From NCBI GenBank assembly GCA_033060915.1, contig CM065383.1, positions 16,762,501-16,826,500 on the forward strand: DNA of 64,000 nt, written 5' to 3'. The position numbers were made by a program, and so were the translations under genes. The notes under the pieces are model-generated. The model was not told where the DNA came from and made no database searches. It saw only the letters and a list, made by a program, of their open reading frames with translations. Shown here piece after piece: positions 44,314 to 56,110 of the stretch (positions within the stretch are counted from its first letter, which is position 1; each line of letters opens with the position of its first letter). This DNA comes from Euryodendron excelsum. Taxonomy: Eukaryota; Streptophyta; Magnoliopsida; Ericales; Pentaphylacaceae.

Positions 44314-44760
44314 CCTGGAGCGTCTCGTAGATGCTCCGCCAGGGTTGGCTTTCCTCCCGATTCCTTGGTTATAATGCACCATCAAACGACTCGAAAAATA
44401 TGTAAACTAGGAAATTCCTGAAAGCTCATCCACCGTCAAATGGCTCAATCGGATGGATCGCTTCCCAAAGCCCCTCATCGCATGGCTCAAAAACTGTCAC
44501 TTTCAGTAACCCTTGGAGCATCTCACAGATGCTCCGCTAAGGTTGACTTTTTTTTTTTTTTCAATTCCCTGATTATAACGCATCATCAAACGACTTGAGA
44601 AATGCGTAAATTAGAGAATTCCTAAAAGTATTTCTAGAGCACTTTCCATCGGTACAGTCCGATTGGAGAGATCGCTTCTCGAGGGTCCCGATCACATGGC
44701 CCACAAACGGCTACTTTTGAACACTCGCGAAGCGTATCACAGGCGCTCTGCAAAAGTATG
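44314..44760. repeat. Subrepeat array in Ogre-like LTR, about 200-bp period
   Basis: Units begin with GGAGCGTCTCGTAGATGCTC (44314), GGAGCATCTCACAGATGCTC (44512) and a diverged GAAGCGTATCACAGGCGCTC (44723). The first two are the better match and share TTATAACG/TTATAATGCA and ATCAAACGACT downstream. Confidence 0.
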
Positions 44761-44941
44761 TTTTTGTGCACACTTCCCGAGACAATATCTCACTCTTCCG
44801 AACACCTTTTAAGCTTCCTGAAAATTCAAAGTTCTTGAGAAACAATAGAAAAATATCGTGAACGCAACTAATTTCCCCTAATCTTTCCTAGTTTGCACAA
44901 TTATCGAGATAAAGTTTAAACGAACATTCCCGGAGGCAGAG

Positions 44942-46132
44942 TGATGAGAATGCAAAATGTCATATTTTTCTTCTTTAATGTGTAGTTTTTTTATACTTAT
45001 TTGGTGCATAAATATACTCATTATTCGTATATTTTGATTTATGATGCTATGGAACGCCAAGAAAGAGAATCCTAGCTTAAAAAGGATAAATTCACGCTAA
45101 ATTGGAAACATTGGTTGAAGGGAGTTCAAACGGTCAGAAGTGCGTTCGAATGCTTCTAGTTGCGTTCAAACGATACGTCGAACGGGTTCACTCTAGGTTC
45201 AGGTCTGAAGCGCATTTGAAAGATATAGAGAGCAAATTTCTCATTCGAAGTGTGTTCAACGCACCGTTCGAATGGTGGTTCGGTGCGTTCGAACGGTATA
45301 TAGAACGTTCAAACGGTCTTGTAGATCTGCAGATTTTTGGAAGCCTATAAAAGCTAAGATTGTTTTATTTTTAGGGCTAGCATTTTTCATATTGCTTTAG
45401 GAGGTGAAAACATAAAAAAAAAAAAAGAACACATCTCTCTCTTGCTTCTTCTCTAACTTTTCCTTCGAGTTTTCTTCATAGCCCTGCATGGGTAAACTTT
45501 GATACTTAGTCGAAGAAAACGGAAGTCTCGGAATTAAAAATAACTGTGAGATCTAATTTGTTTTCATTGTTCAATTTATGTTTTGAGTATCAGATGTTTT
45601 TTTATGCCTATTTTCATGATTGTCTCGTTTAATTACTAGGAAGCCTACTAGTTTATCATTCATTACAATGTATTACTGGGTTAGATATCAAATCCGTAAT
45701 TGTTTGATTCCTCTAATTTGTGAAGCAACTAAGATTTAATGATTTACTGCATTAGAAATTATTAGATCTTAGGAAGGATGCTCGACTAAATTAAATGCAA
45801 CCGCTTGTTCTTGTGTTGTTTAGTTTCATCGATCTCTCTAATTCTTAAGGCTACTACAAAATTAAACCTTGAGTGCGTCTCTTGGGTTGTTTAATAGTTA
45901 GGGTTAATGAGATTGCTTGTTTTTTAATTAACTAAGACTAAGGAGAGATAGGAAAATAATTCTAATTATGAATGTTTAAAGTGTGAATTGATATATACTT
46001 GCATCGATGATCAGTTGTAAAATTTCGATGGTGGATGTTGACTTAGACTAAGGTTTGTTCTTTTGATTGATTTCGATACTTTAATTTGAATTGTTCCTTG
46101 GTCATTTTTATTAAAATTGTTTTTGTTATACC

Positions 46133-46180
<48 letters not shown>

Positions 46181-46313
46181 AAAAAAATCCTTGTTCACGT
46201 AGCATAAAACTAGGCTAGACACTCTTCATGGGAACGATTCTTACTCGCACTACTATATATATATTTTTTAGGAGTATAGGTTTTATTTTTGGTTACTTGC
46301 AAAAACACACCAT
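44942..46313 (+). mobile_element. Candidate solo LTR of a second Gypsy family
   Basis: It begins TGATGAGAATGCAAAATGTC. Before its end it has GGGAACGATTCTTACTCGCA, a block typical of the 3' part of some plant Gypsy LTRs, followed by TTGCAAAAACACACCA. It interrupts Ogre-like sequence. No matching 5-bp duplication was found, so both ends are tentative. It contains GCGTTCGAACGGT-type repeats at 45130-45320 and a C44 homopolymer. Confidence 0.
46135..46178. repeat. C44 homopolymer
   Basis: Forty-four consecutive C, followed by nine A. It is inside the candidate solo LTR at 44942-46313. The length is likely to vary or to be affected by sequencing slippage. The minus-strand poly-glycine ORF across it is an artefact. 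Confidence 0.
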
Positions 46314-46559
46314 GGGTCGTATGCTACATGTGCCCAGATTTTGATTAGATCGATCAAATATTTCTTAGCTAAGTATATGATCAGATGCCTGTGATGGATG
46401 ATGATATTAGGTATCTATTATATGAGTTGATGTTGATGACTCTTAGTTTTACATGGAGTTATGTCTATACGAAACTCATGCGATTTTTTTTTATGTGCAT
46501 ACTAGTACATTAACTGATAGAATGACAAGGGATGCTGTTAAACTTGTAGTCCTTGGAAT

Positions 46560-48900
46560 GGTAACTCCTTCATTTTCGGGAATTTAGCCTCTCTTCTGGC
46601 TCGACCCTACCTTGGTTGGATGATAACACTTCGAACCTTTCTCAACCTTTTGACCCTCTCCGATTCTCTGCTTCAGGGTTAGTGTATGGGGTTACTGGGC
46701 AGAAACTCTCGACTCTTAAGGTTTTAGCAATAGCTTACCTAACCTTTAGCAGAGCAATAAGTGGCCAGTCCTTTCAATCCGAGGAGACTTTGTTTAGGAC
46801 CGTAATGTAGGCTAGGTTATGGGGTTTTCGAAACAACAGGATATATAGGCTCAAATTCGATGTTGTTTTCAGTAAGGTTTAGATCCATACCGCCCTTGAC
46901 TATTTTCTCTGTAGGGCTCGCATGCTTCTTGGCTTTGGCAGCGTGTTCATCTCAATTAGATCAAGCAATCCATTTTCAATCAGAGTGGACTTTAGTAGGG
47001 TTGTAATGTAGGCTATGGTTTTGGGGTTTTGCAAGAAAGGGTAAAGGCTCAAACCTATTGTTTATATTGAGTTTTTTTGTAACCTAGGATCACCTTTAAA
47101 TTTCCTTCTTGCTTTTTAATATGACTTTCTTCTCTTTCGATTTTCTTATTATGCTTTTGAAGATAACTCAATCATGATTTTCTTGATGCCTTTTCTTAAA
47201 GGATTTTTTTTTTTTTGGCCTCTTGCCCTTTGGCAACTTTTTTCCTTTGATTTGTCCTTTCTTTTCTTTCATGAAATGAATAATTCTTCGACCTTTTTTC
47301 CTTAGACCTTTTCCTTAGCAGTTCAATCTACCCAATGTGGGCAATGATCCCTAGGTTGGGGTTCTGTTAAGAAAAGACATACGGCTCAACGGGTTTGATA
47401 AGGGGTTGCTTTTGATTGTATGGGACATGAAATGAAGGCCTCTTTCCACTTTGAATTAGATAGCTTGATCTATAGAGCTTTCGATACTATCCTAGCATGG
47501 TAGAGGTGGATACCATTCCTAGAGTTCTCAACTATTGTTCGCCCCAGTGTGGGGAGGCCAGTCTTGGATCAGAGTTGACAAAAAAAAATTTTTGCTTTCC
47601 GCGAGGCACTAGGGGTTAAGCAAAGGGAATATGAGCACATTTGTTTATTTATTTAGTTATTTATTCTTTGATTTATATGTGGGGAAGTGAAAGATGGCTC
47701 CTTTTCATTTTGATAGATTGACCACACATCGCTTAGCTTCAGTGTCTTGTAAGTGTCGCCTTTGGGTAGTATCCTCACTCATCCTTATCCTTTTGGAGAT
47801 AGGGGATTTGCCCCTATATGCAGATACCTTACCGTCAAGTAGGAACCTTCAGCCATCCATGCATTCATTCGTAAAAGTAAAAAAGTATATTGAATTTTGG
47901 GGTTTAAGATTCAAAAGAATGGAAATACATTTAAACAGGGGGAAGGGAGAACATTTTCCTTTGGACTTCCACCTATCTAGTTTTACAAAGGAAAAACCTA
48001 AACTACTCTTGAGTCTTCAGATTCGCCTTGTTGGATTTGACGTGATGAGGTCGCTGTGAGACCCTGTTGATCGATTGCCCCTTGTCTTCTTAGCAATCCT
48101 ATCTCCGTGAGCATAGAGGGATCGGGGCCCCTCTTATGGAATGGATTGGTATGCATGCCATGAGTCCTTAGGGTTACACGAAAACCTTGAGAATTTGGGT
48201 AGGTTTAATGCATGGGAGAGTGACCTTGGTGTCACTTTCAATGGGTTGATCATATGCGTGAGGATACAGTGACTTGAGTTACTTGGAACTCTTGTCTTGG
48301 CATGGGATATTGAATGCATGAACAAGGATATGCAAAGAGTATAAGGAGAGAAAATGCAAGAGCAAAGTAAACGTGCATGCACGAGCAGTTAAACAGAAAC
48401 ATGCATTATAACAGTATGAAAACAGTTATTATAACAACAGGAATAAGCAGGTATAAATGAAAGTAAAAGCAGTCGCCCTTTCCTCCATGATTTTGAAAAC
48501 GGTGCTCGTGTCTTAAATCCGGCAAAGGTTCGGCTATGCATGGTGTCTATATGAGTATGAGGTTGAGGGTTGACTAATGCATCCTAAAAAGGCTCGATCC
48601 CCAGATTTTCAAACCTAGGCCCACTCCCCGAGGTGGTGCCATGATCGGTTGGTGATCTGAGCGAGAGAACCATCAAGAGGCCGTAGGCGAAGAAACTGAC
48701 ACAGCATCTTGCGCACAACCAATATATTGTTCCCCCTTTCTAACTAGAAAGGTCACATTAGGGTAAAATGCAAGTATGCAGAATGCAGCTGCACATGCAG
48801 TGTGTGTGTATAATTTTTAAAAGTGGAGGAAGGAGCCCAACAACTCCCATTCATCCTGTTCATCACATTTATGCATGACAGTTAATAAAATTTAAACAAA
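46560..48900 (+). mobile_element. Ogre-type non-coding leader-like sequence
   Basis: 47795-47845 (ATAGGGGATTTGCCCCTATA, then CAGATACCTTACCGTCAA) duplicates the sequence just after the primer-binding-like site at 49481. 48100-48340 resembles 63780-64000 (CATGAGTCCTTAGGG / CATGAATCTTTAGGG, GAACTCTTGTC / GAAACTCTTATC). No intact ORF. Confidence 0.
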
Positions 48901-49462
48901 ATGTGTACCTACAAAACAAAGATGCAAGAGTTAGTATGTGGATGACAAAGTTAATACAAGATAATATGAATAAATGCACATTTCTTTTTTAAAACAATTT
49001 TGAAAATTTGGTTTTGAAAATTTAAAGTGAATAGGATTGAACAAGTTAATTGAAGACTCTACATGGGTGAAGGGTAAAGAGACATGACTATGGCCTAACC
49101 CTCTACTGTTTTCATAGACCAAAACGGAGTTATTTTTAAAAAAGGGCTTACGTATTTTCTAAAGGTTGCCAAATAACCTGTTTTCTTAAAAACCCTCTCT
49201 TAAGGAGATATTTTCAAAATCGATTTTCAAAAACCCTAAGTGTAGTCTTCGGATTATTCTTAGTTTTTAGGTAATCCAACTCACCTTAATCAAGTTAGGT
49301 GGCGACCCCAAATCTTTTCTAAAAGCCCTTTATTCAAATCTATTTTGAATTCAAACATAGTCGCACTCATTCTTCTAGGAGAGTGAGTTCTAACGAGAGA
49401 GTACACTATTTTTCCCATTTGTGTGAGTATTCCTCGAGTACGAAAAATCTGGGCGCGACAGC

Positions 49463-49480
49463 TGGCGACTCCGCTGGGGA
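49463..49480 (+). other. Candidate primer-binding site of an Ogre-like element
   Basis: TGGCGACTCCGCTGGGGA starts two bases after the LTR end at 49460. Starting TGG, it can pair with a tRNA CCA end; the sequence resembles the tRNA-Arg primer sites described for Ogre elements, which I recall rather than verified. Downstream sequence runs only to 49871, where the Sirevirus-like LTR begins. Confidence 0.
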
Positions 49481-50444
49481 TAGGGGATTTGCCCCTGTAT
49501 GCAGATACCTTACCGTCAAAGTCCAAATTTGTAAAACCAATCTTTTCAAATCTTCTAATCAAAGTCCAAATTTATCTACTCTTCCAATTCCAATCCAAAT
49601 TCCAATTTTAACTCTTTTTCAAATCAACTCTTCTATTTTCAATCGGACTCTTGTCCAAACTACGACTAAGGAAGACTTTGAAAGCTATTAAAAGTGCAGG
49701 AAAGCTCAAAATTATTTTTTTAGAACCATTAAACTTTTCAAATTATGAGAGCCCTATAAAGACATGATCAATCAATGTAGGAAAAATATAGATTTATGAA
49801 TATCAAGATGCAACTTAGCTTGAAAAGATCAATATCAAATATGCACGAAACCATAGAAACAAGCACAATTGTGTTGGTCCAAAAGGCAACCCAAGAGGGG
49901 GGGTGAATTGGATTTTTCGAAGATTAATGTTAGTTAAGATTAATTAAAATTAATCTAAGCAATGTAACAGTGATCAATCTATATACAATGCAATGTAGTC
50001 AAAAGAAATAAAGAAAACACAGCAATAGAAGAGAGACACAGATTTACCGAGGTTCAACCACAAACCGTGGTCTACGTCCTCACCCCAAGACCTCCTTAAA
50101 GTCTTCTTCCACTATATAATCATCTATTACAAGATGGGCTACTGATTGACAAAGTGCTCAGCTCACTATACAAGAACTCCTCACTGAGCCCTTCAATTTC
50201 CAAGTGGTTTTGTCCAAGCTCCACTCAAACTTACAAGAGTTTTGCTTTCACAAGAGAACTCTCAAACTCTTAATTACAAGTGTATAAAAGTTTACAAGTA
50301 ACTAACACACTCTCTACCAAGAGTAGATTTTACATTCAAAGCTCACAAATGAAGACAGGAGGAATATCAGAGTATATCAGTAAATCAGTCAGCTTGATCT
50401 TGTTTTTGTCTTCAATCACTTGTGTAAATGCAGCTGGAAGCTTG

Positions 50445-50452
50445 TATATATA
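50445..50452 (-). promoter_or_regulatory. Predicted TATA box of the Sirevirus-like 3' LTR
   Basis: TATATATA on the minus strand, followed by CAAGCTTCC, at the place equivalent to 6325-6331 in the solo copy. Confidence 0.
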
Positions 50453-50579
50453 TCCATGTATTGATTTCATCCGTTAGAGGTTGTTGGGGATCATTAATGC
50501 ACGTCCAGTTCGTTATAACGTTAAGAAAAATAGCCGTTATATCCAAAGAGTCGACTCCAGGTTTGTGGAGTCGACACTT

Positions 50580-51020
50580 TCTGCTTCTATATTTACCAGA
50601 TGTTGATCACTGACTTCATGAGTCCGCTCTTTATATCGATGAGGCGACTCCTTGTTCATTCTGTTTTCACATCTTTGGCTTCTGCTGTCATGAGGTGACT
50701 CTTTATCTTTAGGTGTCCGCTCATTGATCATGTCATCTTCAAGCCTTTTACTTCTGCTGTCAAGAGGTGACTCTTCGTCTTCATGTGTCCGCTTATTGAT
50801 CATGTCATCTTAAAGCCTTGGCGTCTGTTTCCATGAGGTTACTCTTTATTTCAATGAGTCCAATCTTTGTCTATATGGTCTCCAGGCTTTTTGCTTCTGT
50901 GATCAAGAGGCGACTCTTCATTTTTCATGAGTCCACTCATTGTTCATTTTGTCTTTATGCCTTTTGCTTCTGTAATCAAGAGGCGACTCCTCATTTCCAT
51001 GAGTCCCTTCATTGTCCAAA
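50580..51020. repeat. 72-bp tandem array within the Sirevirus-like LTR
   Basis: The motif CTTCTGCTGTCAAGAGGTGACTC recurs in varied form at 50679, 50751, 50822, 50894 and 50967, a spacing of 71-73 bp, with a partial unit before. Each unit also holds CATGAGTCCGCTCATTG-type sequence. The shorter solo LTR lacks this array. Confidence 0.
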
Positions 51021-51992
51021 AATCTACTTTCTGACTTTTAATGATTCAGCTTATAAGATCTTCAAGGAGTATGTCTTTGGGGTATGATGACCAATCAAAT
51101 CTTCTTAACTCATCAGAGTTAACTTCTATTCAATTTGGATTGAATCAATCATTGGATATTGATCTTCTCTTGAATCTCAAACTGTCAAAGCTTCATTTGA
51201 TCAATGTACATCGTTTCTTCTTCATTTGCAAAGCTTTCTTTTTCATTACAAAACATCTTCTTCAATGTCAAGCTTCCTCAATTACGTAGAGCTTCACAAT
51301 GCTTCATTGCCAAGTTCTTCTCTTTGATAGCAATTCATCTTTCTTCTTTACAGATCACTTCAGTGAGACTTTTGCAGACTTGATGAAATCTCTTCATACA
51401 TCTAGTCTTTATTGATTCTTTACATTATAGAAGATTTCTTAACTTGGATTCCATGTAGAGATCAGATAATTATTGTGAGCCATCTTCTTAGCAACTTCAA
51501 TCACATTGTCTTGAATTGATCTTTGCATATTAGATGAAATCATCTCTTGAGCATTTTCAATCTCTTCAACAATTAATTCCTCTTCAACTGATCTTTGCAT
51601 TTCTTCAACTAGTTTTTGCATATTTTGATGAAGTCTTCAGTCTATCTTGAGTGCTAATCAATCTTCATTGAAACTATGCATACTTGATAGAAGCTTTATT
51701 TGAACACCTTCAATCTCTTCGAATGTAGAACATTTGTTTGAAGTAGAGATAGACATCAATCCTCTGTTTGGTTTATTGCATAGCTCTTTGAATTCATTGC
51801 TTGATCTTTGAATTCGTTGTACATTCTCTTTGACATGCATTAGACTTAAAATTGAACTTTAAGTCTAAATTATGAACTTTGTTAATCTGCACACTAAGTA
51901 GATTCATTAGTAAAATATCACAAAGTTTAGTTATCATCAAAATCAACATGAGAATTAACCTTGAGTCAACAAGGGTCAACTTTAAGTCAACA

Positions 51993-52453
51993 ATCTCCAC
52001 CTTTTTTATGATGACAAAACCTTTGCAAAATAAATTCATATAAGATTAAATGAAATGAACAAAATATCATACCAGTAAAGAAACTCCCCCTTTGTTTTGT
52101 AATTAAACAAATGATGCTTAGAGGATAAGAACAATTTTCAGGGAGTTTTTGTCAGTGAAATTAAAGACATTTTGAGACAAATGATTCATGTTACTCCCCC
52201 TGAGAACATGCTCTATATATGTCAAAAGGTACTCATTTTATTTCATTTTCATTTAATGCCAATGCAATAAACAATTTATGTTTATTTTAGTAACTTCCAT
52301 TTCTTGTCCAATTCAAGTTCCCCAATATTGAAAAAAAATACTTCTCCCCCATAAGTCATGTTATTCCAATTCTAAGTGATGTTTGACTTATTTTTCAACA
52401 AATGTGCTTTGTACAATTTTGCAATATAATTTTCATTTCAAAATTCTTCTCCC
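51993..52453 (-). promoter_or_regulatory. Polypurine tract and upstream PPT-like cluster
   Basis: The main PPT, AAAAAAGGTGGAGAT on the minus strand, abuts the 3' LTR (51993-52007). Further GGGGGAG motifs on the same strand occur near 52086, 52196, 52354 and 52450. Multiple PPT-like motifs before the 3' LTR have been described as a Sirevirus feature. Confidence 0.
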
Positions 52454-52598
52454 CCATGATTTAAACAGATTCTTCTTGTCAATTCTAAGTGATGTTTAAC
52501 TCATTTTCCAACAAACATGCATTGTACAATTTTGCAATACAATTCTAAGTGATGTTTAACTCATTTTCCAACAAACATGCATTGTACAATTTAACTCA
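52365..52598. repeat. 60-bp tandem duplication in the Sirevirus-like 3' region
   Basis: CAATTCTAAGTGATGTTTAA blocks start at 52480 and 52540, an exact 60-bp period, and a diverged third copy starts near 52365. Non-coding, between the env-position ORF and the 3' LTR. Confidence 0.
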
Positions 52599-54344
52599 TC
52601 AAAAAGAGAAATAGAATGAGAATGATACCAATTGAGTGAGAATGATAGACAGGTACAACAGCAAAAAAAAATTTAAAGAACGAAATAGATTGTTTAAACA
52701 GGGAATAAATCAAACAAGTTATCAGAGCAATCACATTTGATACCAGAATAGAATGATATTTCATTGATTAAACTGTTGAGATTACAAAAGAGGTTGTGAA
52801 AAGAAATTTGGTACAGTGATCATTTCCATAAATACTATGCCAGAATCAAAACAAAACATTCAGTCAAAGCAACAAAAAAAAAATGTTGTAACAGGACCAT
52901 GAGAGTGACAGAGCCATGACTTGAGCTTTGAAGTTGGAGGATTTTGAAAGATGTTTTAAGGAGATGGAGAAGGAGAGGGTGTTAGATCAACAGGATCTGA
53001 GGCTGTGTTGGATGAACCAGAAAATGGTCTTGGCCTCAAACCATATGGCCTCCTTCGCACAAATCTAGAGGCTGAGGTAGATGGTTTGGCTTTCTTTGCT
53101 AGAACAACCTTCTTACTTGGGGCAGCATCCTCAGATTCCTCAGAGTCTTCATCTACATGCTCATTCTCCTCAGATTCCAGGTCAGTGTCCTCCAAATCTT
53201 TCTCTGCTTCCTTCTCTTGTTCTTCCTCATTCCTCTGTACAGTTTCTGGTTCTCTTTTTCTTTCTGCTTCCTCTACAGAAATACCCTTAGCCCTTTTTTG
53301 TTAGATCACATCTTTCTTAAGATTTTTCAATTAAAGTCTTAAGATTTTTCAATTAAAGCAGCCCTTCATCAATCTTTTGGTTCATGCTTTGAAGCATGTC
53401 CATCATGTTCGCCAAAAGTTCATCAACCGAAGAGGCATCAATGGTTTAGGCTAAGGGCTTTCTAGGCCCAGAGGCAGATGCCCTTTTTTGTGAAGAACTA
53501 GTAGGGGCAACTTTGTTTGGCCTTGGAACCCAATGGCCATTGACTTTCTTTTATCCCATTCGACTCAAAGTGTACTTGCTATATTCATCCTTGTATGGAT
53601 CAGGCTTCCTGTAGTTTACTCCTAAAAGATTTATATGGAAATGCTTGAAAATCTTGGTGAGTAGCATTCCATATGGTAGGTTCTTGGAGGCAGTGGTAGC
53701 AACATTGGCCATATTGGAGAAAATGTAGTATGACACATCAATTCTTGTGTTCGTGAGAAAGGCCCACAAGAAAAATAGATCTTTCTCAGTTACACGCTCA
53801 AAACCACCAACTTTGGGTAAGAAAATAGTTATCACAAAATAGTGGACAAGTCTCAATTCAACAGGGAAATTGTTAGCTATGGGTTGAGTGGATTCGGGCC
53901 TGTCATGACCAAAGAAAACTCTAAGTTGTTCTTTTCAACTAATGTTTTCAAAATACATTTCTCCAACATAACCAGTTCCCATAATTTCTGCCCAAGTCCC
54001 TTCAATCATAGTGATTTTCACATTATTCACAAAACTGGTAATCATGTTGCTTCCAACTTTCTTTATCAGATTAGAGTAGAAATGTCCAACCAATTTTGGG
54101 TATACTGTAAGCACCCCATTTTTGACCGCTCGGTAGTCTACACTCCGTCTAGACTTGTTTTCAAGTCATTATGGACATATTCCAATCGAAACCAATCCTC
54201 TAGTTCCAAATTCCGTCTTTCCATCGCTTCGCGGGCCTGTCAGGCCCAAATAGAGGCAAAATGACCAAAATGCCCTTGGGGGCATTGTCCTTTCTTATTT
54301 CAATTCCAATCCCTCTCTCGAGACAGTTTATTCTTCGAGACGGT

Positions 54345-55020
54345 CCGAGTAGCAAAACTACTCACAAAACCGTTAGAGTGGCTGAAACACTCACGAAACT
54401 GTTAGAGTAGCGGAAGTACTCACCAAACCGTTAGAGTAGCGAAAATACTCACACCGTTAGAGTGGCGGAAACACTCGAAACCCAGGCACGTCTCTTCGGA
54501 GACGGTAAGACCCCTTTCCAATCCCTCTCTCGAGACAGTTTATTCCTCGAGACGGTTCCAATCCAGGCACGTCTCTTCGGAGACGGTAAGACCCCTTTCT
54601 AATCTCTCTCTCGAGACAGTTTATTCATCGAGACGGTCCGAGTAGCAAAACTACTCACAGAATCGTTAGAGTAGCAGAAATACTCACAGAACCGTTAGAG
54701 TAGCGGAAATACTCACACAGCCGTTAGAGTAGCGGAAATACTCACAAATCATCAACCCCGTCCGAGTAGCGGAAATACTCACAAAACCGTTAGAGTAGTG
54801 GAAATACTCACCAAACCGTTAGAGTAGCGGAAATACTCACCAAACCGTTAGAGTAGCGGAAATACTCACAGACCATTAGAGTAGCGGAAATACTCACAGA
54901 ACCGTTAGAGTAGCGGAAATACTCAACCCCGTCCGAGTAGCGGAAATACTCACAAACCATCAACCCCGTCCGAGTAGCGGAAATACTCACACCGTTAGAG
55001 TGGCGGAAGCACTCAAAACC
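54345..55020. repeat. 26-30-bp tandem array in the Ogre-like solo LTR
   Basis: More than fifteen variants of CCGTTAGAGTAGCGGAAATA followed by CTCACA occur. CTCGAGACAGTTTATTC units with GAGACGGT and GTCTCTTCGGAGACGGTAAG are interspersed (near 54312, 54528, 54607). The minus-strand FRYSNG-type repeated peptide is a by-product. Confidence 0.
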
Positions 55021-55147
55021 TAGGTCAACATCAGTGGCTGTTAGCCCACTTCGGTGGAAAAGGACCAAACTACCCTTAGGACCTTTTTCGAGACTTTCCG
55101 GTCAAGATGACCATTTTGCCCCTAGGCATCCGAACGCCCCGGGAATC

Positions 55148-55775
55148 ACACCGGCTTTGGTTATCAAACCGGTAATGACCCGAGAATACTTTTTATAGTA
55201 TTCTCAATCTTCCTTTACCTTTCCGGATCATTCCGAGTTAGTTCCGGCCAACCTGGTACAAAATGACCGTTTTACCCCTAGTGGGCCGGTTTCCTTCTTC
55301 AACCACACCGGCTCTGGTTATCAAATCGGTAATGACCCGAGAATACTTTTTATAGTATTCTCAATCTTCCTTTACCTTTCCGGATCATTCCGAGTCAGTT
55401 CTAGCCAACCCGGTACAAAATGACCGTTTTGCCCTGGTGGGTCGGTTTCCTTCTTCAACCACACCGGCTCTGGTTATCAAACCGGTAATGACCCGAGAAT
55501 ACTTTTTATAGTATTCTCAACCTTCCTTTACCTTTCCGGACCATTCCGAGTCAGTTCCGGCGAACACGGTACAAAATGACCATTTTGCCCCTGGTGGGCC
55601 GGTCTCCTTTTCCGACCACACCGGCTCTGGGTAGCAAACCGGCAACCTCTGGGAACATTCTAAATAATGTTTCCAGATTCCCGGCCTTCTTCCGGGACAG
55701 TCTGAGTCTGTTCCGGTAGTTTTCTGGTCCGATTGACTGTTTTGCCCCTAAAGGCCCGGTCAACCTTTCCGACAC
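55148..55775. repeat. 157-bp tandem array in the Ogre-like solo LTR
   Basis: Units start with CCGGCTYTGGTTATCAAACC at 55151, 55308, 55464 and 55621 (spacings 157, 156, 157). They carry ACTTTTTATAGTATTCTCAA and CAAAATGACCGTTTTGCCCC. The fourth unit is diverged. Equivalent sequence occurs in the remnant at 7680-8010. Confidence 0.
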
Positions 55776-56103
55776 ATTTTGTCCTCACTTTTCAAGTCAA
55801 ATACCTCCAGGACACTATTTCAAGTGTTCCTGCTCCTTTCTGGCCTTTCGGGTCACTCCCGGCTCCTTCAAATCATTCCCGGACTTTCCGGAGTCACTCC
55901 TAGTGAAGCCAGGCTAAAAATTACATGGTAGTCACTAGTACAGGCGCCCAAATCTAGTCAAAGATATGTTGCTTGCCGACCTTAATTGTTTCCTAAATGG
56001 ATGGCGCCACTACTAGTGGCGCCAAGCCAAAAAATGGCCTGGCGCCACCAGTGTATAATTTGGCCTAGCATCACTGCAACAGGCGCTAGGTTTGTCTTCC
56101 CTC

Positions 56104-56110
56104 TATAAAT
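56104..56110 (+). promoter_or_regulatory. Predicted TATA box of the Ogre-like solo LTR
   Basis: TATAAAT within CCTCTATAAATACAGAGCC. Conserved with the minus-strand copy at 7354-7361, so it likely marks the LTR promoter. Confidence 0.

Larger units (their letters stand above)
43313..49460 (+). mobile_element. Ogre-like LTR and composite region (plus orientation)
   Basis: The start TGTAAGCATCTCATTTTTGC at 43313 matches the start of the solo LTR at 54106 (TGTAAGCACCCCATTTTTGA). The end at 49460 (GAAAAATCTGGGCGCGACA) matches the solo LTR's end. The 49000-49460 block matches 58980-59491 closely, including CCCTAAGTGTAGTCTTCGG. A primer-binding-like site follows. The centre does not match: 44942-46313 looks like a solo LTR of another family, and 46560-48900 is Ogre-type leader sequence, not LTR. 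The stretch is therefore probably a composite of nested or recombined copies, not one clean 6.1-kb LTR. Confidence 0.
49872..51992 (-). repeat. 3' LTR of the Sirevirus-like element
   Basis: On the minus strand it starts TGTTGACTTAAAG at 51992 and ends TTTTGGACCAACA at 49872 (2121 bp). The solo LTR at 5607-6905 is the same family. The size difference is largely explained by a 72-bp tandem array at 50580-51020. A palindrome-like GTCGACTCC/GGAGTCGAC pair lies near 50550-50575. Confidence 0.

Noticed and set aside
45102..45350. 82-residue plus-strand ORF in the candidate solo LTR
   Set aside because: It arises from repeats of GCGTTCGAACGG and has no known motif.
46011..46205. Minus-strand ORF with a poly-glycine run
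   Set aside because: It is produced by the C44 homopolymer and has no other support.
52365..52598. CRISPR-like regularly spaced repeats
   Set aside because: Only two to three 60-bp direct units without repeat/spacer structure, in plant retrotransposon DNA.
54808..55068. ORF encoding a repeated YFRYSNG-type peptide
   Set aside because: It is a reading frame through the 26-30-bp LTR array, not a protein repeat.
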